21,217 nucleotides of DNA, from the IMG/VR virus record IMGVR_UViG_3300020469_002629, positions 1 through 21,217 of that record; one strand, written 5' to 3'. Below the pieces are notes generated by a model. The model saw only the letters and a program-made list of their open reading frames with translations, searched no databases and had not been told where the DNA came from. Position 1 is the first letter of the stretch. Each line of letters starts with the position of its first letter. This document shows, in pieces, positions 1-7,371 of the stretch. Origin of the DNA: a virus. The translations under genes were made by a program, and so were the position numbers.

Positions 1-555
1 TGCGGTAGCATTTTGTTTTGTTACAATACCAACACCTGCTGCTTCTTCGTTTTTATTTTTCTTAGGGAATAATTTTTTCTTTTTCTTAGGGTTAGTAGAT
101 GCATTAACACTATCACTTGGCTCTGAAGTTATTGCATTCGCCGCACCTTTAGCAATCATCGCCCTTCCGGCAATGCCGAGTGCCGCTCTGGCGGCCATCG
201 CAGGTATAATCTCATCAACACGTTCTTCATTAACTTCTTTTTTATTTTTGTTCTTCTCGTATTTTTCAACAGACTTTTTAGCTGACTTTATCATTGCTTT
301 TTCATGTGCAGCTAATTGGCGTTGTGTTTTTTCTCTTTGATCATCAGCATACCCTTCTGATTTTTTCTTTGTAGGTAAACCTTTGTGCTTTGTTTTAGCA
401 AAGTCTTTTACATCAGACACTTTCATATCTTTAGCAACTTCTCCAGCTTCACCGCCTTTTTTCATGTCGCCCTTTTGCATAGCTCTTACTATACCAAAGA
501 ACTGTTGTTGCTTTTTGCTTACTGCTTTTTCAGATACAAATTCAAATGATCTCAT
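1..555 (-). CDS. DUF3008-like phage protein, C-terminus cut by window edge
   Basis: The frame is open from an ATG at 555 down to base 1, so 185 codons are visible and the stop lies outside. Residues from about 10 to 65 (KAVSKKQQQFFGIVRAMQKG, then a DVKDFAKTKHKGLP stretch) match what I know as DUF3008, a short family of unknown function common in T4-like marine phages. The rest is unusual for that family: a Lys/Glu-rich, probably helical stretch, an Ala-rich segment (PAMAARAALGIAGRAMIAKG) that could be a short hydrophobic helix, and a PKKKKK basic tail. The start overlaps the upstream stop as ATGA. The N-terminus MRSFEFVSE loosely resembles a T4 capsid-targeting leader. The function is unknown; the DUF3008 match is from memory of the motif. 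Confidence 0.75.
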   Translation of the reverse strand, partial: MRSFEFVSEKAVSKKQQQFFGIVRAMQKGDMKKGGEAGEVAKDMKVSDVKDFAKTKHKGLPTKKKSEGYADDQREKTQRQLAAHEKAMIKSAKKSVEKYEKNKNKKEVNEERVDEIIPAMAARAALGIAGRAMIAKGAANAITSEPSDSVNASTNPKKKKKLFPKKNKNEEAAGVGIVTKQNATA

Positions 556-752
556 ATCGGTTTCTCACCTGTAAACTTAGGTAATGAAAACCATAACTTA
601 AACCATTCAGGGGTGCCTGGTTCAATCTTATGCTTTTTCATTAGTTCTCCCTTCTCATTACCGCTAATACTAATATTGCTGCCTTCCCAAGGAGTGTATC
701 CTTTGAATTCATTTATACCGGCAAGTCTAACAATATCGTCTAGTTCAGTCAT
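552..752 (-). CDS. conserved small phage protein, 66 aa
   Basis: A 66-residue ORF sits between two others: its ATG overlaps the upstream stop (TAATG) and its TGA overlaps the next ATG (ATGA), so it is almost surely translated by coupling. The sequence is soluble and rich in Trp/Gly/Pro (FKGYTPWEGSN, then PGTPEWFKLWFSLPKF). I see no catalytic motif, membrane segment or signal peptide. It looks like the small conserved hypotheticals next to head genes in marine T4-like phages, but I cannot name a family. The function is unknown. Confidence 0.7.
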   Translation of the reverse strand: MTELDDIVRLAGINEFKGYTPWEGSNISISGNEKGELMKKHKIEPGTPEWFKLWFSLPKFTGEKPI

Positions 753-1258
753 TACATCTTAACGCAGTTGTCTACAGTCTTGCCACCTTTTTTCTTAGTA
801 CCCATACGCTTGTAGCCTTTCCAACATACCTTGCCGTCAACACCTTTTTGCTTTGCTTCATTGACACTTTCGTACTGTTGTCTAATGCTTTCCGGCATCA
901 TTACAAATCTTGGTTTAGCACACTCTGGACATATTGATTCATCTTTCTCTTCATGTCCTGGCTTATCCATATCTGGGTTATCAGGTGGATTTTTAACTTT
1001 ATCTAAAACGTCTTTTTGACTCTCTGCCCATTTCATTAACTTCATTATTTTTTCTTGTGGCAGTTTACAACGTTTAACTAGTTCGTCAATATTACGAGCA
1101 CCACCTGGTGCACCATAACGTGTTAACTCGTCACCTACTCTTGAAAGCACTAATGACAATGCATCATCTTTAGTAGTGACAGCTTTGTCCATAAGGATCC
1201 TACCAATTCTAGATAGTGTCGCTCCTTGTGGATGATCATATGCTGATTCTTTATTCAT
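752..1258 (-). CDS. conserved phage protein with four-Cys C-terminal part, 168 aa
   Basis: I place the start at the ATG at 1258 (MNKESAYDHPQG) rather than the frame's earliest ATG at 1351, because a GGGG Shine-Dalgarno core lies six bases upstream and the longer version would overlap the nucleotidyltransferase by about 100 bp. A second ATG at 1261 is possible. The N-terminal 80 residues look helical. The C-terminal part has C110-x2-C113 (CPECAK) and later C145 and C165, within a basic stretch (GYKRMGTKKKGGKTVDNC) of a type seen in several marine phage proteins. The four cysteines could bind zinc; this is inferred from spacing only. It ends TAATG with the next gene. The function is unknown. 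Confidence 0.75.
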   Translation of the reverse strand: MNKESAYDHPQGATLSRIGRILMDKAVTTKDDALSLVLSRVGDELTRYGAPGGARNIDELVKRCKLPQEKIMKLMKWAESQKDVLDKVKNPPDNPDMDKPGHEEKDESICPECAKPRFVMMPESIRQQYESVNEAKQKGVDGKVCWKGYKRMGTKKKGGKTVDNCVKM

Positions 1259-1871
1259 CATTTTCCCCTGTGTTATCATTGATCCCCATACCTTTTCTAA
1301 CCGCAGCATATAATTCATCTGCGTGTTCGCCTGCACCGGTATGTTGTGCAAATTTGTTTATATCTCCATTAGCAGCATCAGCTCTTGCCATTGTACCACT
1401 AATACCTTCAACACCATCGGAACCGTCTTCACGTTGCCCACTGGAGTTAAAATTCATTGTTTCGAATTTATAGTAACCGTGTCCTTTACCTTCGACACCA
1501 TTATAATCTTTTATAAGTTTTGACATCATGTCAAGTCTATCACTACCTGCAACAAACGTTATATGGTTAAAGCCTCTTTCATGTAGTGAAGTACAAATCT
1601 TAGGTAGTGTATTCATGTCTGTATTTTCTACAACATTGTTTGCAAACTCAGGATGTATATTTCTAATGAAACTTACTTTGGTTGAATAATCTAAAGGATT
1701 CTTCTTTGCGTCTTGTGTTTGACTAGTGTATATTTCCATTTCGCCACCAGTCTTTTGCATTGCCTTAAAAACTTGTTTATGACCTAGCGTTGGTGGATTG
1801 AACCTACCAAAGCAAAATGTCATATGCTTATCACCGTCGTCTTCAGTTAAAAATATTTCGTTAATTCTCAT
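1251..1871 (-). CDS. nucleotidyltransferase (NMN adenylyltransferase / cytidylyltransferase fold), 206 aa
   Basis: This is a predicted enzyme that transfers a nucleotide (AMP or CMP) to a phosphate-bearing substrate with release of pyrophosphate. Signature elements seen are GRFNPPTLGH at residues 22-31 (the (T/H)xGH nucleotide-binding motif), VAGSDR at 107-112, and ISGTMAR at 157-163, matching the ISSTxxR phosphate-binding motif of the superfamily. The size fits NadM/NadR-like adenylyltransferases, so NAD salvage is one possibility, but substrate cannot be read from sequence. The first 14 residues (MRINEIFLTEDDGD) precede the catalytic fold and resemble T4 capsid-targeting leaders with an L-x-E site. 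The gene overlaps its upstream neighbour by 11 bp and runs slightly into the next. Confidence 0.9.
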   Translation of the reverse strand: MRINEIFLTEDDGDKHMTFCFGRFNPPTLGHKQVFKAMQKTGGEMEIYTSQTQDAKKNPLDYSTKVSFIRNIHPEFANNVVENTDMNTLPKICTSLHERGFNHITFVAGSDRLDMMSKLIKDYNGVEGKGHGYYKFETMNFNSSGQREDGSDGVEGISGTMARADAANGDINKFAQHTGAGEHADELYAAVRKGMGINDNTGENDE

Positions 1872-2199
1872 AGTCGCCGTTCTCTAAATGCATCTCTTGT
1901 TCTTTGGCAATTTGTCTTGCTAACGAAATCATATTTCCTCTAGAAAACTTTTCTTCTGGCTTTTGAACATCAAACTTTTTACAATACATATCACAACAAC
2001 TTTCTACAGGCTTAATATAAAGTTTATAAGCATCTGGGTGACCTCTGTATTTTTCGTGTTTCTTTATTGCTGGAAACATCACATTAGACATCACTTCATT
2101 ATCATTATCGATAAAGACTTTTAAATCGTCATGCCAGTTGATATCATTCTCTTGATCATTTGGTGCACCAACAGGAGAGAAAAGTTCTTTTAATAACAT
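1861..2199 (-). CDS. conserved phage protein, 112 aa
   Basis: The start is set at the ATG at 2199 (MLLKELFSPVGAP), one base after the upstream stop. An AGGAAA Shine-Dalgarno lies about 7 nt before it, and the longer frame back to 2328 would be an out-of-frame shadow of the upstream gene. The protein is acidic and soluble. Seen features are a FIDNDNEVMSNVMFPAIKKH helix, a KYRGHPDAYKLYIKPVESC stretch, cysteines near the middle (SCCDMYC) and an acidic C-terminus ending GDYEN. I recognise the general pattern (MLLKELFSP..., FPAIxKHE...GHPxAYK) from marine T4-like phages as an unnamed conserved protein. No enzyme motif was seen. Confidence 0.8.
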   Translation of the reverse strand: MLLKELFSPVGAPNDQENDINWHDDLKVFIDNDNEVMSNVMFPAIKKHEKYRGHPDAYKLYIKPVESCCDMYCKKFDVQKPEEKFSRGNMISLARQIAKEQEMHLENGDYEN

Positions 2200-2200
2200 A

Positions 2201-2587
2201 TTACCATTTCCTACATGACCAGTAACGTGCTTTAGTACGTGGTCCTGGGTTTGAACAATTATGTCTAGCACGGAAACTTTTACGTCTCTTTGGGTTAGAC
2301 TTCTTAATACGCATATTAGGATCACCAAAATTTACTTTCTTAATGTTTTTAGTTTTGGGATCTCTTACATACACTTTAAACTTTTTGACATCACCTCTAG
2401 TTGGCTTGCCAAGTGAAACTTTACGCCCTTGATATTCTGCTTCTTCTACAGGAACATCTTCGTGCCACGGCAGATAGCCGTAGTACTCAAAGAACTCTTC
2501 ACCATTAAAGGTTTGCTCTTCAAGATCAGACATCTCTGTTACAGTTTCATTTTCAATTGATTCTAATAATTTCAATAGATCGCGCAT
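2201..2587 (-). CDS. DUF5872-like basic phage protein, 128 aa
   Basis: The protein has two parts. Residues 1-58 are acidic (MRDLLKLLESIENE, later PWHEDVPVEEAEYQG), while residues 60-128 are strongly basic and match what I know as DUF5872: KKFKVYVRDPKTKNIKKVNF, then GDPNMRIKKSNPKRRKSFRA, RHNC and a C-terminal ARYWSCRKW. This domain is common in T4-like marine phages and often sits among head genes, but its role is not established to my knowledge. The charge suggests nucleic-acid contact. A late-promoter-like CTAAATAC lies 30 nt upstream, so this is probably the first gene of a late transcription unit running to the left edge. The leader contains L-L-E at residues 7-9. Confidence 0.85.
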   Translation of the reverse strand: MRDLLKLLESIENETVTEMSDLEEQTFNGEEFFEYYGYLPWHEDVPVEEAEYQGRKVSLGKPTRGDVKKFKVYVRDPKTKNIKKVNFGDPNMRIKKSNPKRRKSFRARHNCSNPGPRTKARYWSCRKW

Positions 2588-2616
2588 AGTATACCTCTCT
2601 TTACAAGATTATACTG

Positions 2617-2624
2617 TATTTAGC
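2617..2624 (-). promoter_or_regulatory. T4-type late promoter candidate (GCTAAATA)
   Basis: On the minus strand GCTAAATA followed by C lies in the 51-bp gap before the DUF5872-like gene, 30 nt upstream of its ATG. It differs from the T4 late box TATAAATA at the first two positions but shares the TAAATAC core and spacing with the three other candidates in this window. There is no -35 element, as expected for late promoters. Confidence 0.5.
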
Positions 2625-2638
2625 GTTATTAATCAAAC

Positions 2639-2995
2639 TTAGTAGTTATAAAGGACCTGGACTATTTGTCCGTCTTGAACGTTATGACCCACTCTTAGCC
2701 ATATAAATTTGCCTGTAAACGTCTGTGTACCTATGTAATCTTCTATTCCTTGGCCGTAATAAGCACTATCACCACCCCATTCTATTACATCTACCCAGTC
2801 ATTTTCACCTGGCTCTTCTTCTAGTGTGCCTTGCACTTTAATAGCACCCTGAAAGGCATTGACATAGTACGCAACCGTATGCACACCGTCATTGTTTTTA
2901 TGATATCCTGCACCCTTCTTCTTGCTGCCATATGTATAGGCTGAATCGGATACAATTGAAGTTACAGGACCTAATAGTTGTCTACTCTCGCTCAT
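2639..2995 (-). CDS. conserved phage protein, probably beta-rich structural, 118 aa
   Basis: There are no membrane segments or catalytic motifs. The composition (many Gly, Tyr, Val, Thr; alternating hydrophobics in AFQGAIKVQGTLEEEP, DWVDVIEWGG, FTGKFIWLRVGHNVQDG) suggests a small beta-sandwich. The pattern 'GxIKVQGTL...DWVDV...FTGxFxWLRV' is one I associate with unnamed conserved, possibly virion-associated, proteins of marine phages, where it looks like a jelly-roll or discoidin-like fold. That is inference. The start ATG at 2995 lies 4 bp after the upstream stop. The gene is followed by a 51-bp gap, so it probably ends a transcription unit or is read through. Confidence 0.75.
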   Translation of the reverse strand: MSESRQLLGPVTSIVSDSAYTYGSKKKGAGYHKNNDGVHTVAYYVNAFQGAIKVQGTLEEEPGENDWVDVIEWGGDSAYYGQGIEDYIGTQTFTGKFIWLRVGHNVQDGQIVQVLYNY

Positions 2996-2999
2996 ACTA

Positions 3000-3707
3000 C
3001 TATTTACCTGTTTTTATATATTTACGCACAGTGCCTAAGAGGTCGTTACAGCGCAATCTAAGCATCAGTAGTGTACTTTCCGTATCAACGTATATCCAAC
3101 GTCTAGTGTTGTATACATCGCGTTTAAGAAGCCAGTTATACGTAGCATCGGTAAATGCAATAGCAGGCTTCCTTGACTTACACCATTCTGCTAAACTTAC
3201 AAGTTCATTATACTTTAACGATGTAGGAGTTTTAAGATCTACTTGATAATTGTACATGCTGTGTGGTAATTCTTTTACAAATATTTCTTGATTGCTATCA
3301 AGCAAAGTGTCTTTCATACCAGGAGCAGGCTCGTGCCTGTTTCTAGTTATATCCGAAAACTCATAACAAAGTGTTTTGTAGAGTGTTTTGTTATTTGTAT
3401 ACACGTCTAGTATATTTGTTTCAATTCGAATAGTTGCTTCATTCTTTGGTACTGTATTAATAATACCTAAAAAAGATATCCATGTTTTCCCATGCTTTAA
3501 TATTGAATGAGCATTCTTTGTTCGCCAAGATTGGGTAGTAAACATAGCATCATCTGACTGTGGAGGTGGTCGTAAACCAGTCGCAAAGTCCAAGATCTCT
3601 TGATGTCCTAGTGTACGTAAAGCATACGCACCTTCTAATCGTAAGCTAACCTTGTAGATATACTTGTTATAAAACTTCTTTTTAGTTTGTTTTGCTGTCT
3701 TAAGCAT
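3000..3707 (-). CDS. unknown phage protein, 235 aa
   Basis: This is a well-formed gene whose ATG overlaps the end of clpA by 8 bp, implying coupled translation. The N-terminus is basic (KTAKQTKKKFYNKYIYKVSL) followed by RLEGAYALRTLG. The middle contains HGKTWISFLGIINTVPKNEA, and the C-terminal half (SLAEWCKSRKPAIAFTDATY, then RRWIYVDTESTLLMLRL) looks alpha/beta. I see no Walker, nuclease or metal-binding motif. The opening 'KKFYNKYIYKVSLRLEG' is a pattern I have seen in uncharacterised marine phage proteins. Its place directly after clpA makes an adaptor or substrate of the unfoldase conceivable, but nothing in the sequence shows that. Confidence 0.8.
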   Translation of the reverse strand: MLKTAKQTKKKFYNKYIYKVSLRLEGAYALRTLGHQEILDFATGLRPPPQSDDAMFTTQSWRTKNAHSILKHGKTWISFLGIINTVPKNEATIRIETNILDVYTNNKTLYKTLCYEFSDITRNRHEPAPGMKDTLLDSNQEIFVKELPHSMYNYQVDLKTPTSLKYNELVSLAEWCKSRKPAIAFTDATYNWLLKRDVYNTRRWIYVDTESTLLMLRLRCNDLLGTVRKYIKTGK

Positions 3708-6024
3708 CTTTACCAGCCTTGGCGGCTAGCTTTTGTGCCTTCTTCTCTTCTTTAGTTAGAGGCTTAGGCATAGGTGTAACTGTAAATGCAGGTTCGTTAT
3801 TTTCAATGTGAACAGCAACTTTACCACCGTCAACTAAATCTCCAAACAATACTCTTCTACTTAAAGGTGTCTTTATAGTTTTGTCAATCAGTCTGCTTAA
3901 TGGTCTTGCACCCATCTTAGGATTGTAACCTTTTTTGGTTAACCAGTTAATAGCGTCTTCATCAAGTTTAATTGCAATGTGTTTTTCTTTTAACTGTGTA
4001 TTCAATTCACCAATAAACTTATGAACAATACTCTTAACATTGCTAGTAGATAATTTAGCAAATTTAATTGTGCCGTCTAATCTATTTCTAAATTCAGGAG
4101 CAAAGTATTTTTTAACTGCTTTATCATCTTCAGAATCTTTTTCATTATCAGCAAAGCCAATTAATTTAGATTCGTTATCAGCAGCACCTAAGTTACTTGT
4201 CATAATAAGAATAGTGTTACGGCCATCTGCACGTTTGCCATTTGACCCTGTAACAAAACCGTTATCCATAAACTGTAACAAAATATTTGATACATCTTTA
4301 TGTGCTTTTTCAATTTCGTCTAGCAATAAAATAGCATTTGGTGTTTCTTGCAACTTGTTAATAAGTTGCCCAGCATCATCATCAAATCCTACATAACCTG
4401 GAGGTGCACCAATCAATCTTGCAACACTGTGCTTCTCTTGATACTCACTCATATCAAAGCGTATCAATGTCATGCCCATTTTGTTTGCAAGTTGTTTTGC
4501 TGTTTCTGTCTTACCTGTACCAGTTGGACCTAAGAATAAAAAACTACCGATTGGCTTATCAGGATCTTTCATTCCACTTTGTGCAACAAAGATCTTATCA
4601 AGAATAGTATCAACTGCTTTGTCTTGGCCAAACACTGCGTCTTTCATAGCAGTATCAAGTCCAGCAAGATTATTACTTTCTTTTTGTGATATAGTTTCAA
4701 GAGGCATACTAGTCATTTTAGCAAGTTCGTATGTTACTTGTTCAATATCAACAATCTGTACAACTTCTTCTGTTTCTTCAGTTTCGTTTAACTTGTATCT
4801 TGCTGAAGCACAGTCAAGAATATCAATTGCTTTATCTGGCAACTTCTTATCAGCCATATACTTAATAGATAAGTTTACTGCTTGTTGTATTGCTTCATTT
4901 GTAATTTTAACATTATGATGCTGTTCGTAGTACTTACGCAATCCTTTAAGGATTTTTACTGTAAGTTCTGGTGTTGGCTCGTCAATAGTTACACGTTGGA
5001 ACCTACGCATTAATGCTCTATCTTTTTCAAAGTACTTTCTATACTCTTCCCAAGTAGTTGAAGCAATAACTTTCATGTTTCCTTTTGTAAGTGCAGGCTT
5101 TAACATGTTAGCAAGATCGTTTGATCCTTGACTTGCTGAACCAGCACCACTCATCATATGTGCTTCGTCAATGAATAATATAATTTTACCTTTACGCTCA
5201 AGTGCCATTAGTACTGCTTTAATACGTTCTTCAAAGTCACCTCTGTACTTACTACCAGCAACTAAAGAACCAATATCTAAACTAAACACTAAATGATCTT
5301 GAATAAACTTAGGTACTTTCTTTTCATGAATCTTACGTGCAAGTCCTTCAGCGATAGCAGTTTTACCAACACCTGGATCACCAACCATAAGTACGTTTGC
5401 TTTGCTACGTCTTGCTAATACTAATTCAATCTTTTCAATTTCATCGTCACGACCAATAACAGGATCAATAACTCTTTGTTTTGCTTTCATAGACAAGTTA
5501 ACACAGAATTGATTAATAATTCTATCTAACTGATCTGGACTTAGATTGATTTCTTCGTCACCGCCAGGCCCATCATACATCTCTTCTCCGATGTGATGTG
5601 CTTGGAAATGCTCTACAAACTTCTGCTTATCAATACCGCCCTTTGCTAAGAAGTAAAATGCAAAAGAATTTTTCTCGCTCATAACACTAATGATTACATC
5701 AGCAACTTCGATTTGGTTACGACCGCTAAACAAAACCTGTGTAAAGCATCTATTCAATACACGTTCAACTGATGCAGTTTTCTTAGGATTTATATTCTTA
5801 TCCTTAGAAACTATATCACCTAAGTTATTTTTTAAGTAATGCTCTAAGTTCTTTTTAATAAAGTCAACGTCAGCACCAAATTCTTTAAGTCCGCCCGATG
5901 TATCTGGGTCAGCAAAAATTGAGTACACCAAATGCTCGATAGTAATATGCGTGTGCGTATGGTTTTGCGCAACTACTACAGAGGCATCAAAAATCTTTTG
6001 TAATTGTTTACTAGGTTCAATCAT
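3700..6024 (-). CDS. clpA: ClpA-like AAA+ protein unfoldase, 774 aa
   Basis: This is a hexameric ATP-driven unfoldase of the Clp/Hsp100 family, full length compared with E. coli ClpA (758 aa). Order: Clp N domain, residues 1-145 (THITIEHLVYSIFAD); D1 AAA+ with Walker A GDPGVGKT (215-222), pore loop KYRG (259-262), Walker B FIDEA (284-288) and arginines 340-341; D2 AAA+ with Walker A GPTGTGKT (499-506), pore loop GYVG (543-546), Walker B LLLDE (566-570) and sensor-2 GARPL (705-709). IGF at 622-624 sits where ClpA/ClpX carry the loop that docks ClpP. There is no ClpB-type coiled-coil insert between D1 and D2. No clpP is present, so host ClpP would be the partner (inference). The tail is Lys/Ala-rich. 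The start directly abuts the deformylase stop (TAAATG). Confidence 0.97.
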   Translation of the reverse strand: MIEPSKQLQKIFDASVVVAQNHTHTHITIEHLVYSIFADPDTSGGLKEFGADVDFIKKNLEHYLKNNLGDIVSKDKNINPKKTASVERVLNRCFTQVLFSGRNQIEVADVIISVMSEKNSFAFYFLAKGGIDKQKFVEHFQAHHIGEEMYDGPGGDEEINLSPDQLDRIINQFCVNLSMKAKQRVIDPVIGRDDEIEKIELVLARRSKANVLMVGDPGVGKTAIAEGLARKIHEKKVPKFIQDHLVFSLDIGSLVAGSKYRGDFEERIKAVLMALERKGKIILFIDEAHMMSGAGSASQGSNDLANMLKPALTKGNMKVIASTTWEEYRKYFEKDRALMRRFQRVTIDEPTPELTVKILKGLRKYYEQHHNVKITNEAIQQAVNLSIKYMADKKLPDKAIDILDCASARYKLNETEETEEVVQIVDIEQVTYELAKMTSMPLETISQKESNNLAGLDTAMKDAVFGQDKAVDTILDKIFVAQSGMKDPDKPIGSFLFLGPTGTGKTETAKQLANKMGMTLIRFDMSEYQEKHSVARLIGAPPGYVGFDDDAGQLINKLQETPNAILLLDEIEKAHKDVSNILLQFMDNGFVTGSNGKRADGRNTILIMTSNLGAADNESKLIGFADNEKDSEDDKAVKKYFAPEFRNRLDGTIKFAKLSTSNVKSIVHKFIGELNTQLKEKHIAIKLDEDAINWLTKKGYNPKMGARPLSRLIDKTIKTPLSRRVLFGDLVDGGKVAVHIENNEPAFTVTPMPKPLTKEEKKAQKLAAKAGKDA

Positions 6025-6543
6025 TTATTTTTGTCTCTTTTTTAATTTCTTCATAGCTAATTGTAACTTCAACCGACTCACTTTGTCAACAAAACAAATG
6101 CCATTTAGGTGATCTAATTCATGCTGAAAGCATTTAGCAAGATACCCTTCAACTTTTGCTTCTTTCGTTTCGCCTTTTGAGTTTTGATATTGTGCAACTA
6201 TCATCTTAGGTCTTTGCAAATGTAACCATAAACCCGGAAAGCTCAAACAGCCTTCTTTATCTAACACTTGTTCTTCACTTGCTTCTAAAATGACAGGATT
6301 AAAAACACAGAACGGTTCTGGAAAACCTGGTACGTTTTTTGATCCTATAGCAAACACTCTCTTTTTAATATTTAACTGGTTAGCAGCAAGACCAATGCCG
6401 TTGTGATTTAGCATAAAGTTACACATATCAAACTCTAATTTTTCTGGGTCTAACTCTTCTTTATCAAAATCCCATACTTCACTAGATTCATTTAGTGCTT
6501 TGTGTAAGCCTAACTTATAATCTAAATCTAATTTATAGTCCAT
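6025..6543 (-). CDS. def: peptide deformylase, 172 aa
   Basis: This cytoplasmic metalloenzyme removes the N-formyl group from nascent proteins. All three family motifs are intact: GIGLAANQ at 49-56 (motif 1), EGCLS at 97-101 with the metal-binding Cys99 (motif 2), and QHELDH at 140-145 with the HExxH histidines and catalytic Glu (motif 3). The length is normal for bacterial enzymes; most viral deformylases are shorter, lacking the C-terminal helix, while this one retains a basic C-terminal helix (VSRLKLQLAMKKLKKRQK). The N-terminus overlaps dnaJ by 11 bp and the stop abuts clpA, so the three are translationally linked. Deformylases are common in marine phages, where they are thought to process phage or photosystem proteins. 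Confidence 0.97.
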   Translation of the reverse strand: MDYKLDLDYKLGLHKALNESSEVWDFDKEELDPEKLEFDMCNFMLNHNGIGLAANQLNIKKRVFAIGSKNVPGFPEPFCVFNPVILEASEEQVLDKEGCLSFPGLWLHLQRPKMIVAQYQNSKGETKEAKVEGYLAKCFQHELDHLNGICFVDKVSRLKLQLAMKKLKKRQK

Positions 6544-7342
6544 GTTTTATTTCCATAATCTTTTTACGTTGTTCGTCTGTGTATTCTCTTGGCATTAGTG
6601 CTTTAATTCTTACTAACAAGTTTCCTTTCTTCTTTGTTCTTATATTTGGCAAGCCTTCACCGTTACAACTTAGTGTAGTATCGGGTGGTGTGCCTGCTGG
6701 TACGTTTAATTTAATTTGTTTGCCTGAAAGAGTTGTAACGACTGCGTGTGTGCCTAACATTAAATCCCATATAAGGATTTTTTCTTCACATAGTATATTA
6801 TCTCCGTAGCGTTGGAACCTGGGGTGATTGCGAACACGGATATGTACCATTAGGTCACCTGGTGGAACGTTTTGGACAGAATTATCTCCCATACCGGCAT
6901 ACCTTACAGTTTGACCTTCTTCAACTCCTGCCGGAACATTAATATCGATCAGTTTAGTTCTGCCTGTAGGAAGTTGTACTTCCATAGCAATTTGTTTACC
7001 GTTGTAAACATCTTCCATTGTTACATCAAGAGCAAGATCAATTTGTCTGTTCTGTGGTCTACGTTGCCCCATGTTAAAACCAAAGTTTCTAAATAGGTCT
7101 TCAAACCCGTTAGGATTCATTCCTTCAAACCCACCTGGACCGAATCCTTGTGGTTGAGGGTTATCATACTGCTGTCTTTTTTGCGGATCTTTTAGAGTTG
7201 AATATGCTTCGTTGATTTGCTTAAACTTTTCTTCGTTACCACCCCTGTCAGGATGATGTTGCATACTTGCTTTCTTGTATGCTGATTTAAGTTCCTTGTC
7301 CGAAGCATCTCTATTGACACCTAGTATAGAATAGTAGTCCAT
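6533..7342 (-). CDS. dnaJ: DnaJ/CbpA-like Hsp40 cochaperone, 269 aa
   Basis: This predicted cochaperone would stimulate host DnaK ATPase and deliver substrates. The J domain is at 1-62 with the essential HPD at 30-32 (MQHHPDRGG) and a KQINEAYSTLKDPQKRQQYD helix IV. A Gly/Phe/Asn-rich linker spans about 65-95. Two substrate-binding beta domains span about 98-250 (VQLPTGRTKLIDINVPAGVE; GKQIKLNVPAGTPPDTTL). The CxxCxGxG zinc repeats of DnaJ proper are absent, so it is a type II (CbpA-like) Hsp40. No strong Shine-Dalgarno precedes the ATG at 7342, and no clear promoter is visible in the 29-bp gap upstream. It heads the dnaJ-def-clpA run. Confidence 0.96.
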   Translation of the reverse strand: MDYYSILGVNRDASDKELKSAYKKASMQHHPDRGGNEEKFKQINEAYSTLKDPQKRQQYDNPQPQGFGPGGFEGMNPNGFEDLFRNFGFNMGQRRPQNRQIDLALDVTMEDVYNGKQIAMEVQLPTGRTKLIDINVPAGVEEGQTVRYAGMGDNSVQNVPPGDLMVHIRVRNHPRFQRYGDNILCEEKILIWDLMLGTHAVVTTLSGKQIKLNVPAGTPPDTTLSCNGEGLPNIRTKKKGNLLVRIKALMPREYTDEQRKKIMEIKHGL

Positions 7343-7371
7343 ACTAGTACTTATTTGTAATGCTTAGTGGG

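Noticed and set aside
383-574. Plus-strand 63-aa frame opposite the DUF3008-like gene
   Set aside because: Antisense shadow of a gene with a clear family pattern; no Shine-Dalgarno and Ser/Phe-rich composition typical of reverse frames.
1259-1351. Longer N-terminus of the four-Cys protein from 1351
   Set aside because: It would overlap the conserved end of the nucleotidyltransferase by about 100 bp; the ATG at 1258 has GGGG at proper spacing.
2200-2328. Longer N-terminus of the 112-aa gene back to 2328
   Set aside because: That stretch lies in another frame of the conserved DUF5872-like region; the ATG at 2199 has a good ribosome binding site and one-base spacing from the upstream stop.
4040-4918. 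Several plus-strand frames opposite clpA
   Set aside because: Reverse-frame shadows of a highly conserved AAA+ gene.
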